From Pseudohalocynthiibacter aestuariivivens (GTDB lineage Bacteria; Pseudomonadota; Alphaproteobacteria; Rhodobacterales; Rhodobacteraceae), in assembly GCF_018457175.1 (NCBI RefSeq), contig NZ_JAGFNU010000006.1, forward strand, positions 145,643 through 209,642: 64,000 nt of DNA, read 5' to 3'. Of the stretch, positions 54,364-63,564 are shown one piece after another. Made by a program: the position numbers and the translations under genes. The first letter of the stretch is position 1; each line of letters begins with the position of its first letter. The notes beneath the pieces were generated by a model that searched no databases, was not told the origin of the DNA, and worked only from the letters and a program-made list of their open reading frames with translations.

Positions 54364-54503
54364 CGCGGACACCTCTTTTAGCAACACTGCCCCTTATAAG
54401 GATTAGTCGCATTTCCACGACCCTGCGCAAGAGCGAATTCTATGTCAGGCAGTTCGCATTTAGCGAACACCGTGCAGGTCGCTTAGAGAAGACAGCCCAA
54501 CTG

Positions 54504-56942
54504 TCAGCAAAGAATTTTTTTTCGTTCCGGGTCGTAGGCCGACCCATTCACCAACAATGCCCGTGACCTTTCACCAAAGGCTTCGACTTCAAATTCCGTT
54601 TTCCCAAACAGGTCTGACGGCACGTATCCCAGAACCAGACTTTTACCGACCGAATACCCAAAGTTGCCGCTTGTTGTTTGGGAGATCGCTTTGCCTTCGT
54701 GAAAAATCGCCTCTCCGCCAAAAACCGACAATGGTTTTTCCAACGCAAGGCAAACGAGCTTTCGCGCTACGCCATTTTCTTTGATCCGCGCCAACGCGTC
54801 AGAACCCAGAAAATCACCTTTGTTCCAATCTATCAAAAATTGCAGTCCCGCCTCATACGGGTTGTAGTCAGGTGAAATATCGACGCCCCAGGCGAGGTAA
54901 CGTTTTTCCAACCGCAGGCTATCAACCGCCCGGTATCCGGTGTTTGAAATACCAAACACCTGCCCGGCATTTTGCAGCACTTCATAGACGTACTGCATGT
55001 ATTCGGTTGGAATGTAGAGCTCCCAACCCAGCTCTCCTATGTATGTCACACGGTAAGCAACAGCAGAGGCATACCCGATGCGAATGTCGCGTGCTGACGT
55101 GAAAGGAAAGCTTTCATTACTGACATCTGTATCCGTAACCTTTTCCAGAACCTTACGCGCCAGTGGACCTGCAAGGTTGATCACGCCATAAGCCGACGTG
55201 ATGTCTGAGACACGCAGGTCAAGCGCATGGCCCTTTCTGTATCTCTGCGCCGCCCGCTCTATCCAATCGCGATCACGCACTCCAAGGCCTGATCCGGTGA
55301 TCAGCCAGAAAGACGTTTCGGACCGGCGAATGATCGTCACATCCGCCTCTATCCCGCCCGCGTCATTGCAAAGCTGGGTATAGGTCGCACCGCCCGGTTC
55401 TTTGTCGACATTTGCTACCGCGAGAAATTGGAGGAACTGACAGGCGTCCCGCCCGCTGATTTCGAATTTGGTGAAGGACGACATGTCGATCATCACAACG
55501 CCTTCGCGCGCGGCCTTGTGTTCGCGACCAACTGTCAGGTCCTGCCCCGGTCTATCCCAACCAAAGACATCTTGTTGCGGAATGCCCCCTTGGGTGAACC
55601 AGTTGGCACGTTCCCAGCCAAATTTGGAGCCGAAGACCGCGCCCTGATTTTTAAGTGTTTGGTAAAGCGGGCTACGGCGCACACCGCGCGCGCTTTCCAG
55701 TTCTTCCCCCGGCCAATGGATAGCGTAGTACTGCGAATAGCTTTCAACAGCGCGGTCGTACAGAAACTTTTGCCCTGCGTGCAATGGCCCAAAACGACGG
55801 ATGTCAAAGGCCCAAAGGTCAAGTCCGGGATCGTCATGCATGATCCAGTTTGCCGCTGCCATGCCAGCGCCGCCCGAAGCGGCAATTCCAGAGGTAAAGG
55901 CACAGGCAACAAAGAAATTCTCAAGCCCCGGCACCGGCCCCATAACCGGTTCACCATCTGGGGAAATTGGGATTGGGCCATTTATGACTGTACGAACACC
56001 AAGGTCCCCAAGGATCGGCAAGCGGTGCATCGCAGGCTCTAGAAACTCTTCAATTCGGTCCATGTCGGCGTCAAACAGATGCCGTTCATGAGACCACGGA
56101 AACCCCTCTTTCGGGTTCACTTTTCGCGTTGTTTTCTCCCATCCTCCGATTGCCAGCGCCCCGGGTTCAGGCTTCGCGTAATATCCGCCGTCCGGGTCAC
56201 GAAACGCAGGAAGATTATTGGGGATCGCATCTGTTTTCTCGGTCACCAGATACTGATGCTCCACGACACCCGCGGGTATTTCAACACCGGCCATCCAACC
56301 GACTTGCCGGGCCCACAGACCACCTGCATTTACAACCGTTCCAGCCTCAATATTTCCGTGGTCTGTCACAACTTGGGTGATCCGGCGACCGTCGCGCACC
56401 AGATCCTTGACCATCACCTCTTCGAGTATTCGGCCACCATATTTACGGATACCCTTGGCATAGGCCTGCGTCAGACTGTTGGGGTCGATATGCCCGTCAT
56501 CCGGAATGAAAGCGGCGCCTATCAGGTCATCCACCTTCATCAGCGGATAAATCTCTTTCGCCTCTGCGGGCGTCATCACGTTCATCTCAAACCCCACGGC
56601 CTGCGCTGACGAATATGATTTCTGCAGTTCTTTCCAGCGATCAGGGCTACTGGCGATCCGCATGCTGCCGACCTTACACCAGCTCGGGTCCTGACCCGTG
56701 TCTTCAAGCAGGGTATCAAACAGTTTTACACTGTCGTTCATCAGGCTCATCAGGTTTTGTTGTGATCGGAATTGCCCTACCAAACCGGCGGCGTGCCATG
56801 TGGCCCCTTCAGTCAGCTTTGATTTTTCCAGCAAAATGACATCTTTCACGCCAGCCCGGGCAAGATGGTAGGCGATACTGGTACCAATCGCGCCTCCGCC
56901 TATGATCACGATGTTCGCAGTTGTTGGGAAGGTTTTGGTCAT
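54504..56942 (-). CDS. FAD-dependent oxidoreductase with GcvT-like domain
   Basis: An 812-residue two-part enzyme of the dimethylglycine/sarcosine dehydrogenase group. Residues 1 to about 380 form the FAD domain (NIVIIGGGAIGTSIAYHLAR, then GATWHAAGLVGQFR, with the flavin-linking type His), and the rest is the folate-binding GcvT/aminomethyltransferase-like part (for example GVRDRDWIERAAQ and FLGSDALARIKE). It would oxidise an N-methyl group and pass the carbon to tetrahydrofolate. It begins 24 bases after the MttB-like gene, so the two are one operon. Confidence 0.9.
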   Translation of the reverse strand: MTKTFPTTANIVIIGGGAIGTSIAYHLARAGVKDVILLEKSKLTEGATWHAAGLVGQFRSQQNLMSLMNDSVKLFDTLLEDTGQDPSWCKVGSMRIASSPDRWKELQKSYSSAQAVGFEMNVMTPAEAKEIYPLMKVDDLIGAAFIPDDGHIDPNSLTQAYAKGIRKYGGRILEEVMVKDLVRDGRRITQVVTDHGNIEAGTVVNAGGLWARQVGWMAGVEIPAGVVEHQYLVTEKTDAIPNNLPAFRDPDGGYYAKPEPGALAIGGWEKTTRKVNPKEGFPWSHERHLFDADMDRIEEFLEPAMHRLPILGDLGVRTVINGPIPISPDGEPVMGPVPGLENFFVACAFTSGIAASGGAGMAAANWIMHDDPGLDLWAFDIRRFGPLHAGQKFLYDRAVESYSQYYAIHWPGEELESARGVRRSPLYQTLKNQGAVFGSKFGWERANWFTQGGIPQQDVFGWDRPGQDLTVGREHKAAREGVVMIDMSSFTKFEISGRDACQFLQFLAVANVDKEPGGATYTQLCNDAGGIEADVTIIRRSETSFWLITGSGLGVRDRDWIERAAQRYRKGHALDLRVSDITSAYGVINLAGPLARKVLEKVTDTDVSNESFPFTSARDIRIGYASAVAYRVTYIGELGWELYIPTEYMQYVYEVLQNAGQVFGISNTGYRAVDSLRLEKRYLAWGVDISPDYNPYEAGLQFLIDWNKGDFLGSDALARIKENGVARKLVCLALEKPLSVFGGEAIFHEGKAISQTTSGNFGYSVGKSLVLGYVPSDLFGKTEFEVEAFGERSRALLVNGSAYDPERKKILC

Positions 56943-56966
56943 GGGGTGTTCGCTCGTATGTGTTAG

Positions 56967-58493
56967 CTAGTGGCGCTGGGTGGCTTTTCCACGACGGTTA
57001 ATCCGCCGTGCACGCGTCGGTAACTTTGAGCCGATATCAATCCGCTCCCAACCTTCCTGTAGTTGGGACTCTCCGGCAACAATGCCTTCGAATTCAGCCC
57101 TGATTCGGGCATCTGCGTCAGCACCCAAGGCAGCAGAATTTGGAGTGGACAGAATCTCTAGTGCTTTGTTGAGCGCCCGTTGCTGAATTGTGGAAGACCC
57201 CTCCAGTTCCCATTTCTCGCGCAGGTTTCTGTCGGCAAGTTCCGGCATGAACGTCGCCGTGTGCATACGCTCCAGCGTAGACGGGTTGTCCGCAAACATC
57301 CCCGCTGGACCAGTGTCTTTGATTTCCTGCAAACTGGCGCTTTCTTTGGAAAAGCCAAAGCCCTCGCGCACCCGTTTGATCATCATCGAAATCTCATTAT
57401 CGATCATCAATTGTCCAAAATCAAACGACATAAGCGCATCCTGCAGCCCACCCATAACGATGAAATCGGCACCCGACATAGCGCCCATAAGGGGCGACAT
57501 ACCTTTCTCAAAACCCGATTGCGCGTCGGAAACCTTTGAGTTTGTCAGGCCCAGATACCCCCCAGCAGGCACGTTATAAAACCGCGCCATCTGGCAAACG
57601 GCCGAATTCATCATACCAATTTCAATCGCGCCGGGCGCATAGGCCCCGTCCCGCATATCCGCAAAGACCGGAAGGAAATTATAGATTTGTGCGGTACCCT
57701 CTTTGCTCATCTGTGCCAATGTCGCCACGGCCAGCCATTCAGCGTTCATGATCGTCAGCATACCTGCCAGCGACAGCGGGGTGCTAAGACCCCCCATGGG
57801 CGCAATCGTGCCATAGGCGGTAATGCCGTTTTCGGCAAAATACATCATGGTTTCAGTGCTGTCGTAATCCATCGTCAGTGGCGAAACGATGGAACAATAG
57901 CCAAAGTTGATGAATGGACGTTCCCAATACGCCTCGGGTGAACCGGTAATAAGTTCCCCCAGCCGGATAACCTGTTTGGCTTCCCTCACATCATAAACAG
58001 ATGTTCGTACGGGTTTGACGCAGTTTTTCAGCGCTGCATAAAACCGTGTCAGGCTGAACTGGTCTGAAGGGGCATCATCCGCCAGTGTCGAAATTGAAAA
58101 CAGATCAAACCCCGGCAAAGTGTTTACCAGATGTGCAATCCGCGCGATGTCTGCCGAAGTTGACCGACGAGTAATACCGGTTGCGGGGTCAACAATATCC
58201 GGTGCCGAGCTTGCGGTTGCAACAACAGGCAATTCACGGGGAAAAGTAATATCATATGCCGAATCCCGCCCCCGCAAGGTAATGGTTGGAGGCACCATTT
58301 TTCGGTATTTCTCAACAACCTCTGCCGGAATTCGAACCAGTTCCGTTTCATTGTCCACAATGGCACCGTGATCGGCAAAGCGTTTGCGTGCCTTGGCGTT
58401 TCGCACGATAAGACCGGTCTCTTCCAGAATTTCCAGCGACGACGCATGTACGTACTGAATTTCCGCGTCTGTGAGATAAGAAAAAAACTTCAC
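56967..58493 (-). CDS. MttB-family methyltransferase, no pyrrolysine
   Basis: A 508-residue protein of the trimethylamine methyltransferase superfamily. The start is GTG at 58493 (VKFFSYLTDAE), with GGGAG seven bases upstream. Characteristic segments are SSLEILEETGLIVRNAKAR near the N-terminus and FGYCSIVSPLTMDYDSTETM in the barrel. The frame contains no in-frame UAG, so it is a non-pyrrolysine member, several of which demethylate glycine betaine or related quaternary amines. No corrinoid protein gene or its reactivator is next to it. The downstream FAD/GcvT gene and the divergent GcvA-like regulator suggest a catabolic module. Confidence 0.88.
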   Translation of the reverse strand: MKFFSYLTDAEIQYVHASSLEILEETGLIVRNAKARKRFADHGAIVDNETELVRIPAEVVEKYRKMVPPTITLRGRDSAYDITFPRELPVVATASSAPDIVDPATGITRRSTSADIARIAHLVNTLPGFDLFSISTLADDAPSDQFSLTRFYAALKNCVKPVRTSVYDVREAKQVIRLGELITGSPEAYWERPFINFGYCSIVSPLTMDYDSTETMMYFAENGITAYGTIAPMGGLSTPLSLAGMLTIMNAEWLAVATLAQMSKEGTAQIYNFLPVFADMRDGAYAPGAIEIGMMNSAVCQMARFYNVPAGGYLGLTNSKVSDAQSGFEKGMSPLMGAMSGADFIVMGGLQDALMSFDFGQLMIDNEISMMIKRVREGFGFSKESASLQEIKDTGPAGMFADNPSTLERMHTATFMPELADRNLREKWELEGSSTIQQRALNKALEILSTPNSAALGADADARIRAEFEGIVAGESQLQEGWERIDIGSKLPTRARRINRRGKATQRH

Positions 58494-58576
58494 CTGTGCG
58501 CTCCCGCGAATTGCAGCTTCCGGGGAAGTGTAGGCACATCTGTTCTTGCGACAAACGATAATTGCTGCCAGTTTGC

Positions 58577-58591
58577 ATAAGCACAACTTAT
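58577..58591. promoter_or_regulatory. Candidate LysR operator between mttB-like gene and lysR
   Basis: ATAAG and CTTAT, five bases apart, form a dyad with the LysR T-N11-A core (TAAGCACAACTTA). It lies between the divergent GTG of the MttB-like gene (58493) and the ATG of the regulator (58605), and only 13 bases before the latter, so it could control both, mainly by autoregulation. Confidence 0.5.
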
Positions 58592-58604
58592 TCAAAGCCC
58601 GCCA

Positions 58605-59510
58605 ATGAAACGCCCGAATCTGAATGCCCTGCGCACGTTTGAAGCTGCTGCCCGAAAGCTAAGCTTTTCAATTGCAGCCGAGGAGCTGAACATCACGCAG
58701 GCCGCGGTCAGCCAGCAAATCCGCAAACTTGAAACCTTTTTGGGAAGCGAGCTTTTTGTCCGAAATCACAGGCAACTTTCGTTAAGCGCGGTTGGGCAGG
58801 CCTACTTCAGAACCGTCCAAGAAGCGATCGACAGGTTGGACACGGTGACGGATCAGCTCTTCCCGGAAAGATCAAACCAAATCGTAACAATACGCTGTAC
58901 GTCAAGTATCGCGACACTCTGGCTTGCACCAAACATCGGCGCATTTCACAGAGAGCATCCTGAAATTGACCTTCGCATTCGAACGCTCGACTCCGAAAAC
59001 TCGGCAGACAAAAATCCAAATGTAGATCTGGAAATCTTCGTTACAGGCAAAGACGTTAGCGACCCGAATACGAGCCCGCTGCTAACTTCTACGATAACGC
59101 CAGTTGCGTCTCCCCGTTTGCTCGCTGAAGCGGAACCGTTGAAAAACCCCAAAGATATCCAATCTTTCGAACTGATCCATGTTCTGGGTTATGAAGACGA
59201 CTGGCACAGGTGGTTTCGCCATTTTGGTCTGAAAGATGTTGCTGTACCACGCGGCTTGGCCGTTGATGGATCCCTAATCGCCCTTGAGGCTGCCGTTCGT
59301 GGAGACGGTGTCGTCCTGGGGCGACGCCCCTTTGTTGATCAGCATTTGCGATCTGGCCAACTTGCAGAGGTTTTTGGCGCGCCCTATTCCCTGACCGCCA
59401 AGTACTATTTGCGTCAGCCCAGGACCAGCGGCGATCAGCGTTCTAAACAACGTGTTGCGACGTGGCTGAAACAACTTTGCGAACATGCGGGCTCCGAGAC
59501 GGACGGGTAG
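58605..59510 (+). CDS. GcvA-type LysR transcriptional regulator
   Basis: A 301-residue regulator, closest in pattern to GcvA. The winged-helix reads NLNALRTFEAAARKLSFSIA and ITQAAVSQQIRKLETFLGSE (residues 5-49), followed by the effector domain with CTSSIATLWLAPNIGAF. It is divergent from the MttB/FAD-GcvT genes, with the candidate LysR box in between, so it probably controls them. The effector is unknown but GcvA-type proteins often sense glycine or related amines. Confidence 0.93.
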   Translation: MKRPNLNALRTFEAAARKLSFSIAAEELNITQAAVSQQIRKLETFLGSELFVRNHRQLSLSAVGQAYFRTVQEAIDRLDTVTDQLFPERSNQIVTIRCTSSIATLWLAPNIGAFHREHPEIDLRIRTLDSENSADKNPNVDLEIFVTGKDVSDPNTSPLLTSTITPVASPRLLAEAEPLKNPKDIQSFELIHVLGYEDDWHRWFRHFGLKDVAVPRGLAVDGSLIALEAAVRGDGVVLGRRPFVDQHLRSGQLAEVFGAPYSLTAKYYLRQPRTSGDQRSKQRVATWLKQLCEHAGSETDG

Positions 59511-59662
59511 TACTTTGTTTAACCCGGAACGACATCCAACATGTCAGGCGGGGCGCTTGAAACTGCAAATCTGGACGGCAGTAAACTCAAACACTAGGAT
59601 ACAAAAATGGGTAAATGGAGAACGGGTGTGACTGGAACATTTCCGTTTGGAGGAAACTGAAA

Positions 59663-60022
59663 ATGCCTCAGAAACCTTTACGGTTTGGGTGGTTCGCCGG
59701 TGTCGCCACGGTACTTTCGGTGGTTGCCTGCTACGGTTCCCTCGTCTTTATTTCCGCTCTTGGTGCTCTTGGCATCGCCATACATTTGAACGAGACACTT
59801 TGGGCCGGTGCAATTGTTCTGTTTGCAATCCTTGCACTCTTCGGCTTTGTACTCGGACTGAAGCGGCACAAAGTCTTTTGGCCGATAGTACTCGGCATAG
59901 CAGGAACTCTCGCAATTATCTTTGCCATGTACGTGCGATACGACCGGCTCGTCGAGATCACTGGCTTTGTGCTGTTGTTTCTTGCCGCAATATGGGATTG
60001 GCGAATTCGTCAGTCCAGATAG
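59663..60022 (+). CDS. Small four-helix membrane protein, MerC/MerT-like
   Basis: A 119-residue protein (MPQKPLRFGWFAGVATVLSV) with about four hydrophobic segments. The VACYGSLVF segment in the first helix carries a single Cys, as in MerC/MerT-like transporters, but the paired cysteines of mercury carriers are missing. So a metal role is uncertain. GGAGG lies a few bases before the ATG; the frame is open upstream to 59615. It is a lone gene after the LysR regulator. Confidence 0.7.
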   Translation: MPQKPLRFGWFAGVATVLSVVACYGSLVFISALGALGIAIHLNETLWAGAIVLFAILALFGFVLGLKRHKVFWPIVLGIAGTLAIIFAMYVRYDRLVEITGFVLLFLAAIWDWRIRQSR

Positions 60023-60101
60023 TTTCACCTTTCGCAGGTGTCCCAGTTCCTCCGGAGTAATTTTAGCCAAACAAACATTCGCGGCGGGGCAATGGATTCA
60101 A

Positions 60102-60308
60102 CTACTTATGGGAACAGGGTTTCAATATCCCCTGATAGGCGACAATAAGCCCAAGGCGGTGGCCGACACGGATTAATACATCAAAGGAGGCATAGGTACG
60201 CCCTTCTTCGAGGTTCGCCCTTAGGCGTTTTGTAAACGATTGAACTGTATGTTTGTCATCAGAGTTTTTGGGAACGGTCCTCTCGACATCACATTGGACA
60301 CCAAAAGC
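60102..60308 (-). pseudogene. Short protein-like relic, no start codon
   Basis: A 68-codon frame is open between a TAA at 60309 and a TAG at 60102, with no usual start codon. It contains a regular, charged helical stretch (VQSFTKRLRANLEEGRTYAS). I do not recognise it, and it may be a decayed small gene or chance. Confidence 0.3.
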
Positions 60309-60315
60309 TTAATTC

Positions 60316-61293
60316 TTAATCTGGTCCGATCAGACCAACGAGAAGGTTTTCTGTAATCGCAGTTCGTGCAAACCGATACGCCTGAGTTTCTTGATTTCGG
60401 TATTCTGCCCAAAATCCGAAGGCCGCAATTGTCGCCTCATCAAGTTGGCCAGTGGAAACTTGGTCCAGAAACTTTTGATTCTTCAAATTTGTTTGAGCCA
60501 AGTGAATCTCCCCTGATGTCAAAGGACGTTCCAGAATTAGGTTCACTGCACCGTTCATCCATGGGGCCACCAAAACACGTCCGTCAATTTCGAGTATGTC
60601 GATCAACGACTCACCCTCGCACCCATAATTCCAGCCGGTGAGCACGCGATGATCGACGACCGTGTCGCCCAATTCAACTGGACCAAGCATTACATCGGCT
60701 AAGAGTGGGTCCATTACATCAAGGGGCACAGGTATTTCACGGATTTCCCACTCATCGCAAGCTATCGCTTCAAGTGAGATGGCCTCAGCCGAGAGGGAAA
60801 CCGTATTTCCGATGATTTCGCCAACATCTTGCAAGACAGGTGAAGTAGCGACGCCGCTGACGGCCCGCGCATCAACGATCACAAATTCCCCAACAGGTGG
60901 ACTTAACATACCGGATTCAGTCGGTAGACAGTTCGGAGGTTCACCGCCGCCACAGACGCAACTCACGTCCGGTGGGCAATAACATTGCTCTGCAGGAATA
61001 TAGGAACATCCCGCTTGAGAATGACATTGATCTACGGTGCTTTGATGCTGCTCATAGTCAATGGAATTTCCCGCGCTGCCCAAGATGGCTTGCTGAAACC
61101 CGATTTGGCAGCGATCCCATGGCGCAATGCATTCAGATTTTGCAGTCAACATGCATTCTGCAGAGCTAACACAAGAAAGGGCGTCCAAACCGTTGCAGCC
61201 AATTTCTTGGGCCCCGGCAGATGTGCCTGTGTTCGCAATCCAAAACCAGCACGCGCAAAATATCAGGACCTTACTGTTATGAGGTATTCGCAT
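60316..61293 (-). CDS. Exported cysteine-rich protein, family not recognised
   Basis: A 325-residue protein (start ATG 61293) with a signal peptide (MRIPHNSKVLIFCACWFWIA, then AGAQE). The mature N-terminal half has many cysteines in close pairs (for example IGCNGLDALSCVSSAECMLT and CYCPPDVSCVCGGG). The middle is beta-rich (ACDEWEIREIPVPLDV; VLVAPWMNGAVNLILER). The C-terminal 60 residues (LTSGEIHLAQTNLKNQKFLD) are helical and could be a peptidoglycan-binding-like end. Family unknown. The frame is open 35 codons upstream. Intergenic gaps of about 300 bases lie on both sides. Confidence 0.7.
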   Translation of the reverse strand: MRIPHNSKVLIFCACWFWIANTGTSAGAQEIGCNGLDALSCVSSAECMLTAKSECIAPWDRCQIGFQQAILGSAGNSIDYEQHQSTVDQCHSQAGCSYIPAEQCYCPPDVSCVCGGGEPPNCLPTESGMLSPPVGEFVIVDARAVSGVATSPVLQDVGEIIGNTVSLSAEAISLEAIACDEWEIREIPVPLDVMDPLLADVMLGPVELGDTVVDHRVLTGWNYGCEGESLIDILEIDGRVLVAPWMNGAVNLILERPLTSGEIHLAQTNLKNQKFLDQVSTGQLDEATIAAFGFWAEYRNQETQAYRFARTAITENLLVGLIGPD

Positions 61294-61619
61294 GGACGCT
61301 CTCCTACTTTGCCGTGATTTGGCCCGAAAATTGAAACCTGCCGCCCATTTGTTTGGGATGTCCAAAACCTTCTTAACACACGTCTTAAAGGGGACCAAAA
61401 CCTGAACGGAGCCAACTCACAGACGCGAACTCTCAGGGGAGCAGAATACCAACCAGACTTTGCTGATCGTTACCTACAAAAGCCGACAAAAACTTACCGG
61501 CGAACGAATGAAGGGAAGAAACGATCCCCCTTGCCAGCAAACCTGTCCCTCTCCAATGTGACAGAATGTTTGTTCAGTTCTATTTTGAGCTTTTATTCAT
61601 TCAAACGGAGTGTTGTTGA
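61294..61619. other. Gap between the secreted protein and EamA genes
   Basis: A 326-base gap with the divergent promoters of the secreted protein and the EamA gene. I see no gene, repeat or clear element in it; the plus strand has a GAGTGTTGTTGA stretch just before the GTG start of the EamA gene. Confidence 0.5.
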
Positions 61620-62543
61620 GTGGTCCCCCAACGCCCCGATAAAGTTGTACCCGCCATTCTACTGAGCTTATTAGCCATCGTTCTGTTTGATTTTATGGGG
61701 CTGATCGTCAAGCATCTTTCAGAGGATTATAGTGCCGCCGAGCTAAGTGCCTATCGCAATTTTTTTGGACTTATCCCGAGCGCGATTGTCCTTTTCTCCT
61801 CTCGCCAATGGCATCAAAAAGGACGATTGATGCGAATGCACCAGTGGGAGCTTGCATGCCTGCGTGGTGTGATTACGGCGATGGCACAATTTCTATTTTA
61901 TCTGTCCTTAGGGCGGCTGGCATTTGCCACGGCCTCGACAATTACGTATTCCAACGCGCTGTTCATGACGGCCCTCGCGGTGCCGCTGCTTAGCGAACGG
62001 GTTGGCCTCGCACGCTGGCTGGCGGTGGGTGTTGGTTTTTTAGGTGTGGTCATGATCGTGGGACCCACGGGCGAAAATTTCACGTATGACGCATTGTTGC
62101 CGCTAGGCGCAGCGTTTCTGTATGCGCTGTCAGGTGTAATGGCACGAATGATGGATCAAAGCGTGCCAAGCCCTCTGATCAATCTCTATTCTACGGTGGT
62201 GTCTTGTGGAGGTGCGGTGTTGCTAACTTTGCTCACAGGCGGTTTCTCCGTGCTGGATGGGTCACGTGATTTGGGTTGGATCGTGGCGATGGGGTGTCTT
62301 GGCGGATCGGCGGTGTTAGCCTTGGTCGTTTCGTTCAGGATGACCGAGCAGAGCAATCTTGCTCCGTTCAACTATTTTGGCATCCTGATTGCATTTGTCT
62401 TTGGTTGGGCATTTTTTGGAGAGGCCCCGATTGATGATCTTTTTCCGGGTGCGTTTCTGATCGCAACAGGTGGCCTGTTGATTGTTTGGCGTGAGCGGCG
62501 GTTACGTCAGACCAAAACCGCGCACGCCTTGAACGCCGATTAA
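61620..62543 (+). CDS. EamA/DMT-family transporter
   Basis: A 307-residue inner membrane protein with ten hydrophobic segments in two EamA repeats (about residues 10-140 and 150-290). Motifs: AELSAYRNFFGLIPSAIVLF and TITYSNALFMTALAVPLLSE in the first repeat. The start is GTG 61620 (MVPQRPDKVVPA). The second EamA gene in this window, not close to the first at 10.6 kb in sequence. Substrate unknown; EamA proteins mainly export small metabolites. Confidence 0.85.
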   Translation: MVPQRPDKVVPAILLSLLAIVLFDFMGLIVKHLSEDYSAAELSAYRNFFGLIPSAIVLFSSRQWHQKGRLMRMHQWELACLRGVITAMAQFLFYLSLGRLAFATASTITYSNALFMTALAVPLLSERVGLARWLAVGVGFLGVVMIVGPTGENFTYDALLPLGAAFLYALSGVMARMMDQSVPSPLINLYSTVVSCGGAVLLTLLTGGFSVLDGSRDLGWIVAMGCLGGSAVLALVVSFRMTEQSNLAPFNYFGILIAFVFGWAFFGEAPIDDLFPGAFLIATGGLLIVWRERRLRQTKTAHALNAD

Positions 62544-62616
62544 GAAATCGCGTTAGCGTCTGACGCCTGCCTTTTCACCAAGTTCCCAGCGTTTGCATCC
62601 GCGTCGAATGTTCCGT

Positions 62617-62835
62617 TCATGCAGTTATCAGCGCATCTTCTTGAGATATGGCGTTAGCTGCACGAACGTCATTGACGGGGAAAACGTCAAAATTCCGTGT
62701 GTAGTCGCGGCTAAAATGCGTTGGGCTTTCATAACTCACTTCGAGCCCTGCGGCAGATACAGAGTGTCGACCTTTTTGTATGAGGTCACGCGCCTCGATC
62801 ATACGCAAATCCTTTTGATACTGTAGCGTGGTCGA
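62617..62835 (-). pseudogene. C-terminal relic of an AraC-family regulator
   Basis: The frame reads LQYQKDLRMIEARDLIQKG then HSVSAAGLEVSYESPTHFSR, the second helix-turn-helix of AraC regulators, ending in a stop. An in-frame TAG at 62836 closes it upstream, and no earlier AraC sequence is present. About 60 residues are left of a protein normally near 300. It is a decayed fragment next to the SDR gene. Confidence 0.8.
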
Positions 62836-62889
62836 CTAAGTGCTCACGATTAGAAACTCGCGATGTCCGGCTCCACCTCTAAACGGACG

Positions 62890-63564
62890 TCAAAACCGTT
62901 CGGTTTGCGGTCTCAATTCAATCTCCCACGCCCAGGATGATGGGTGCTGGTCGAGGAAATGCATGTAGGATTGGGCGATGGCGTCTGGGTGCAGCACGGT
63001 ATTGCCGGGCTCAGAGTCGGTGGATTTGGCGATAACGCCATCAATTACAAAGTGGCCAATGTGTATGTTTTGCGGATGCAGTTCGCGGGCCAAAGACTGA
63101 CATAGCCCCCGCAATGCGAATTTCCCCATGGCGAAGGCCGAAGAATTGGCGAAGCCTTTGACCCCAGCGGAAGCCCCGGTGAAAAGCAACGCGCCGTGCC
63201 CCTGCGGCTGCATCCGTTTGGTGGCGTAATGGGCCATCAGAAAGGCCCCGTAAGCGGTGACCAGAATGGCGTTTTCGACGGCTTCAGTGTCTAGATCAGC
63301 GACAGCACCTCTTACGCGGGCACTTGGGTTGTAAATGGCGACGTCCAATGGCCCTTTGGTATCGACAGTGTCGAACAGGCGGACCATATCATCGCGGTTG
63401 CGTGCATCGCAGTTGATCAATGCCGCCCCGGTCTCGGAAGCAAGCCCACCTAGATCAGACGTATCGCGTGCAGCGAGAATGAGTGAGTGGCCGCGCGCGT
63501 GCAACGCACGGGCGAGTGAGGTGGAGAGTCCTTGGCCTGCACCAATAATCAAAGCTGTGGTCAT
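62890..63564 (-). CDS. Atypical SDR oxidoreductase, catalytic Tyr replaced
   Basis: A 224-residue Rossmann-fold protein. The cofactor motif reads ALIIGAGQGLSTSLARALH (residues 4-22) in place of the usual TGxxxGIG. The active-site stretch FTGASAGVKGFANSSAFAMG places a Phe (F144) where SDRs have Tyr, with K148 kept (FAMGK). It is therefore probably not a classical dehydrogenase, though Rhodobacterales have many such relatives. The gene stands alone. Confidence 0.8.
   Translation of the reverse strand: MTTALIIGAGQGLSTSLARALHARGHSLILAARDTSDLGGLASETGAALINCDARNRDDMVRLFDTVDTKGPLDVAIYNPSARVRGAVADLDTEAVENAILVTAYGAFLMAHYATKRMQPQGHGALLFTGASAGVKGFANSSAFAMGKFALRGLCQSLARELHPQNIHIGHFVIDGVIAKSTDSEPGNTVLHPDAIAQSYMHFLDQHPSSWAWEIELRPQTERF

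Noticed and set aside
56967..58493. Pyrrolysine-containing trimethylamine methyltransferase
   Set aside because: There is no in-frame UAG in this gene and no pylS or pylT nearby; it is a non-pyrrolysine member.
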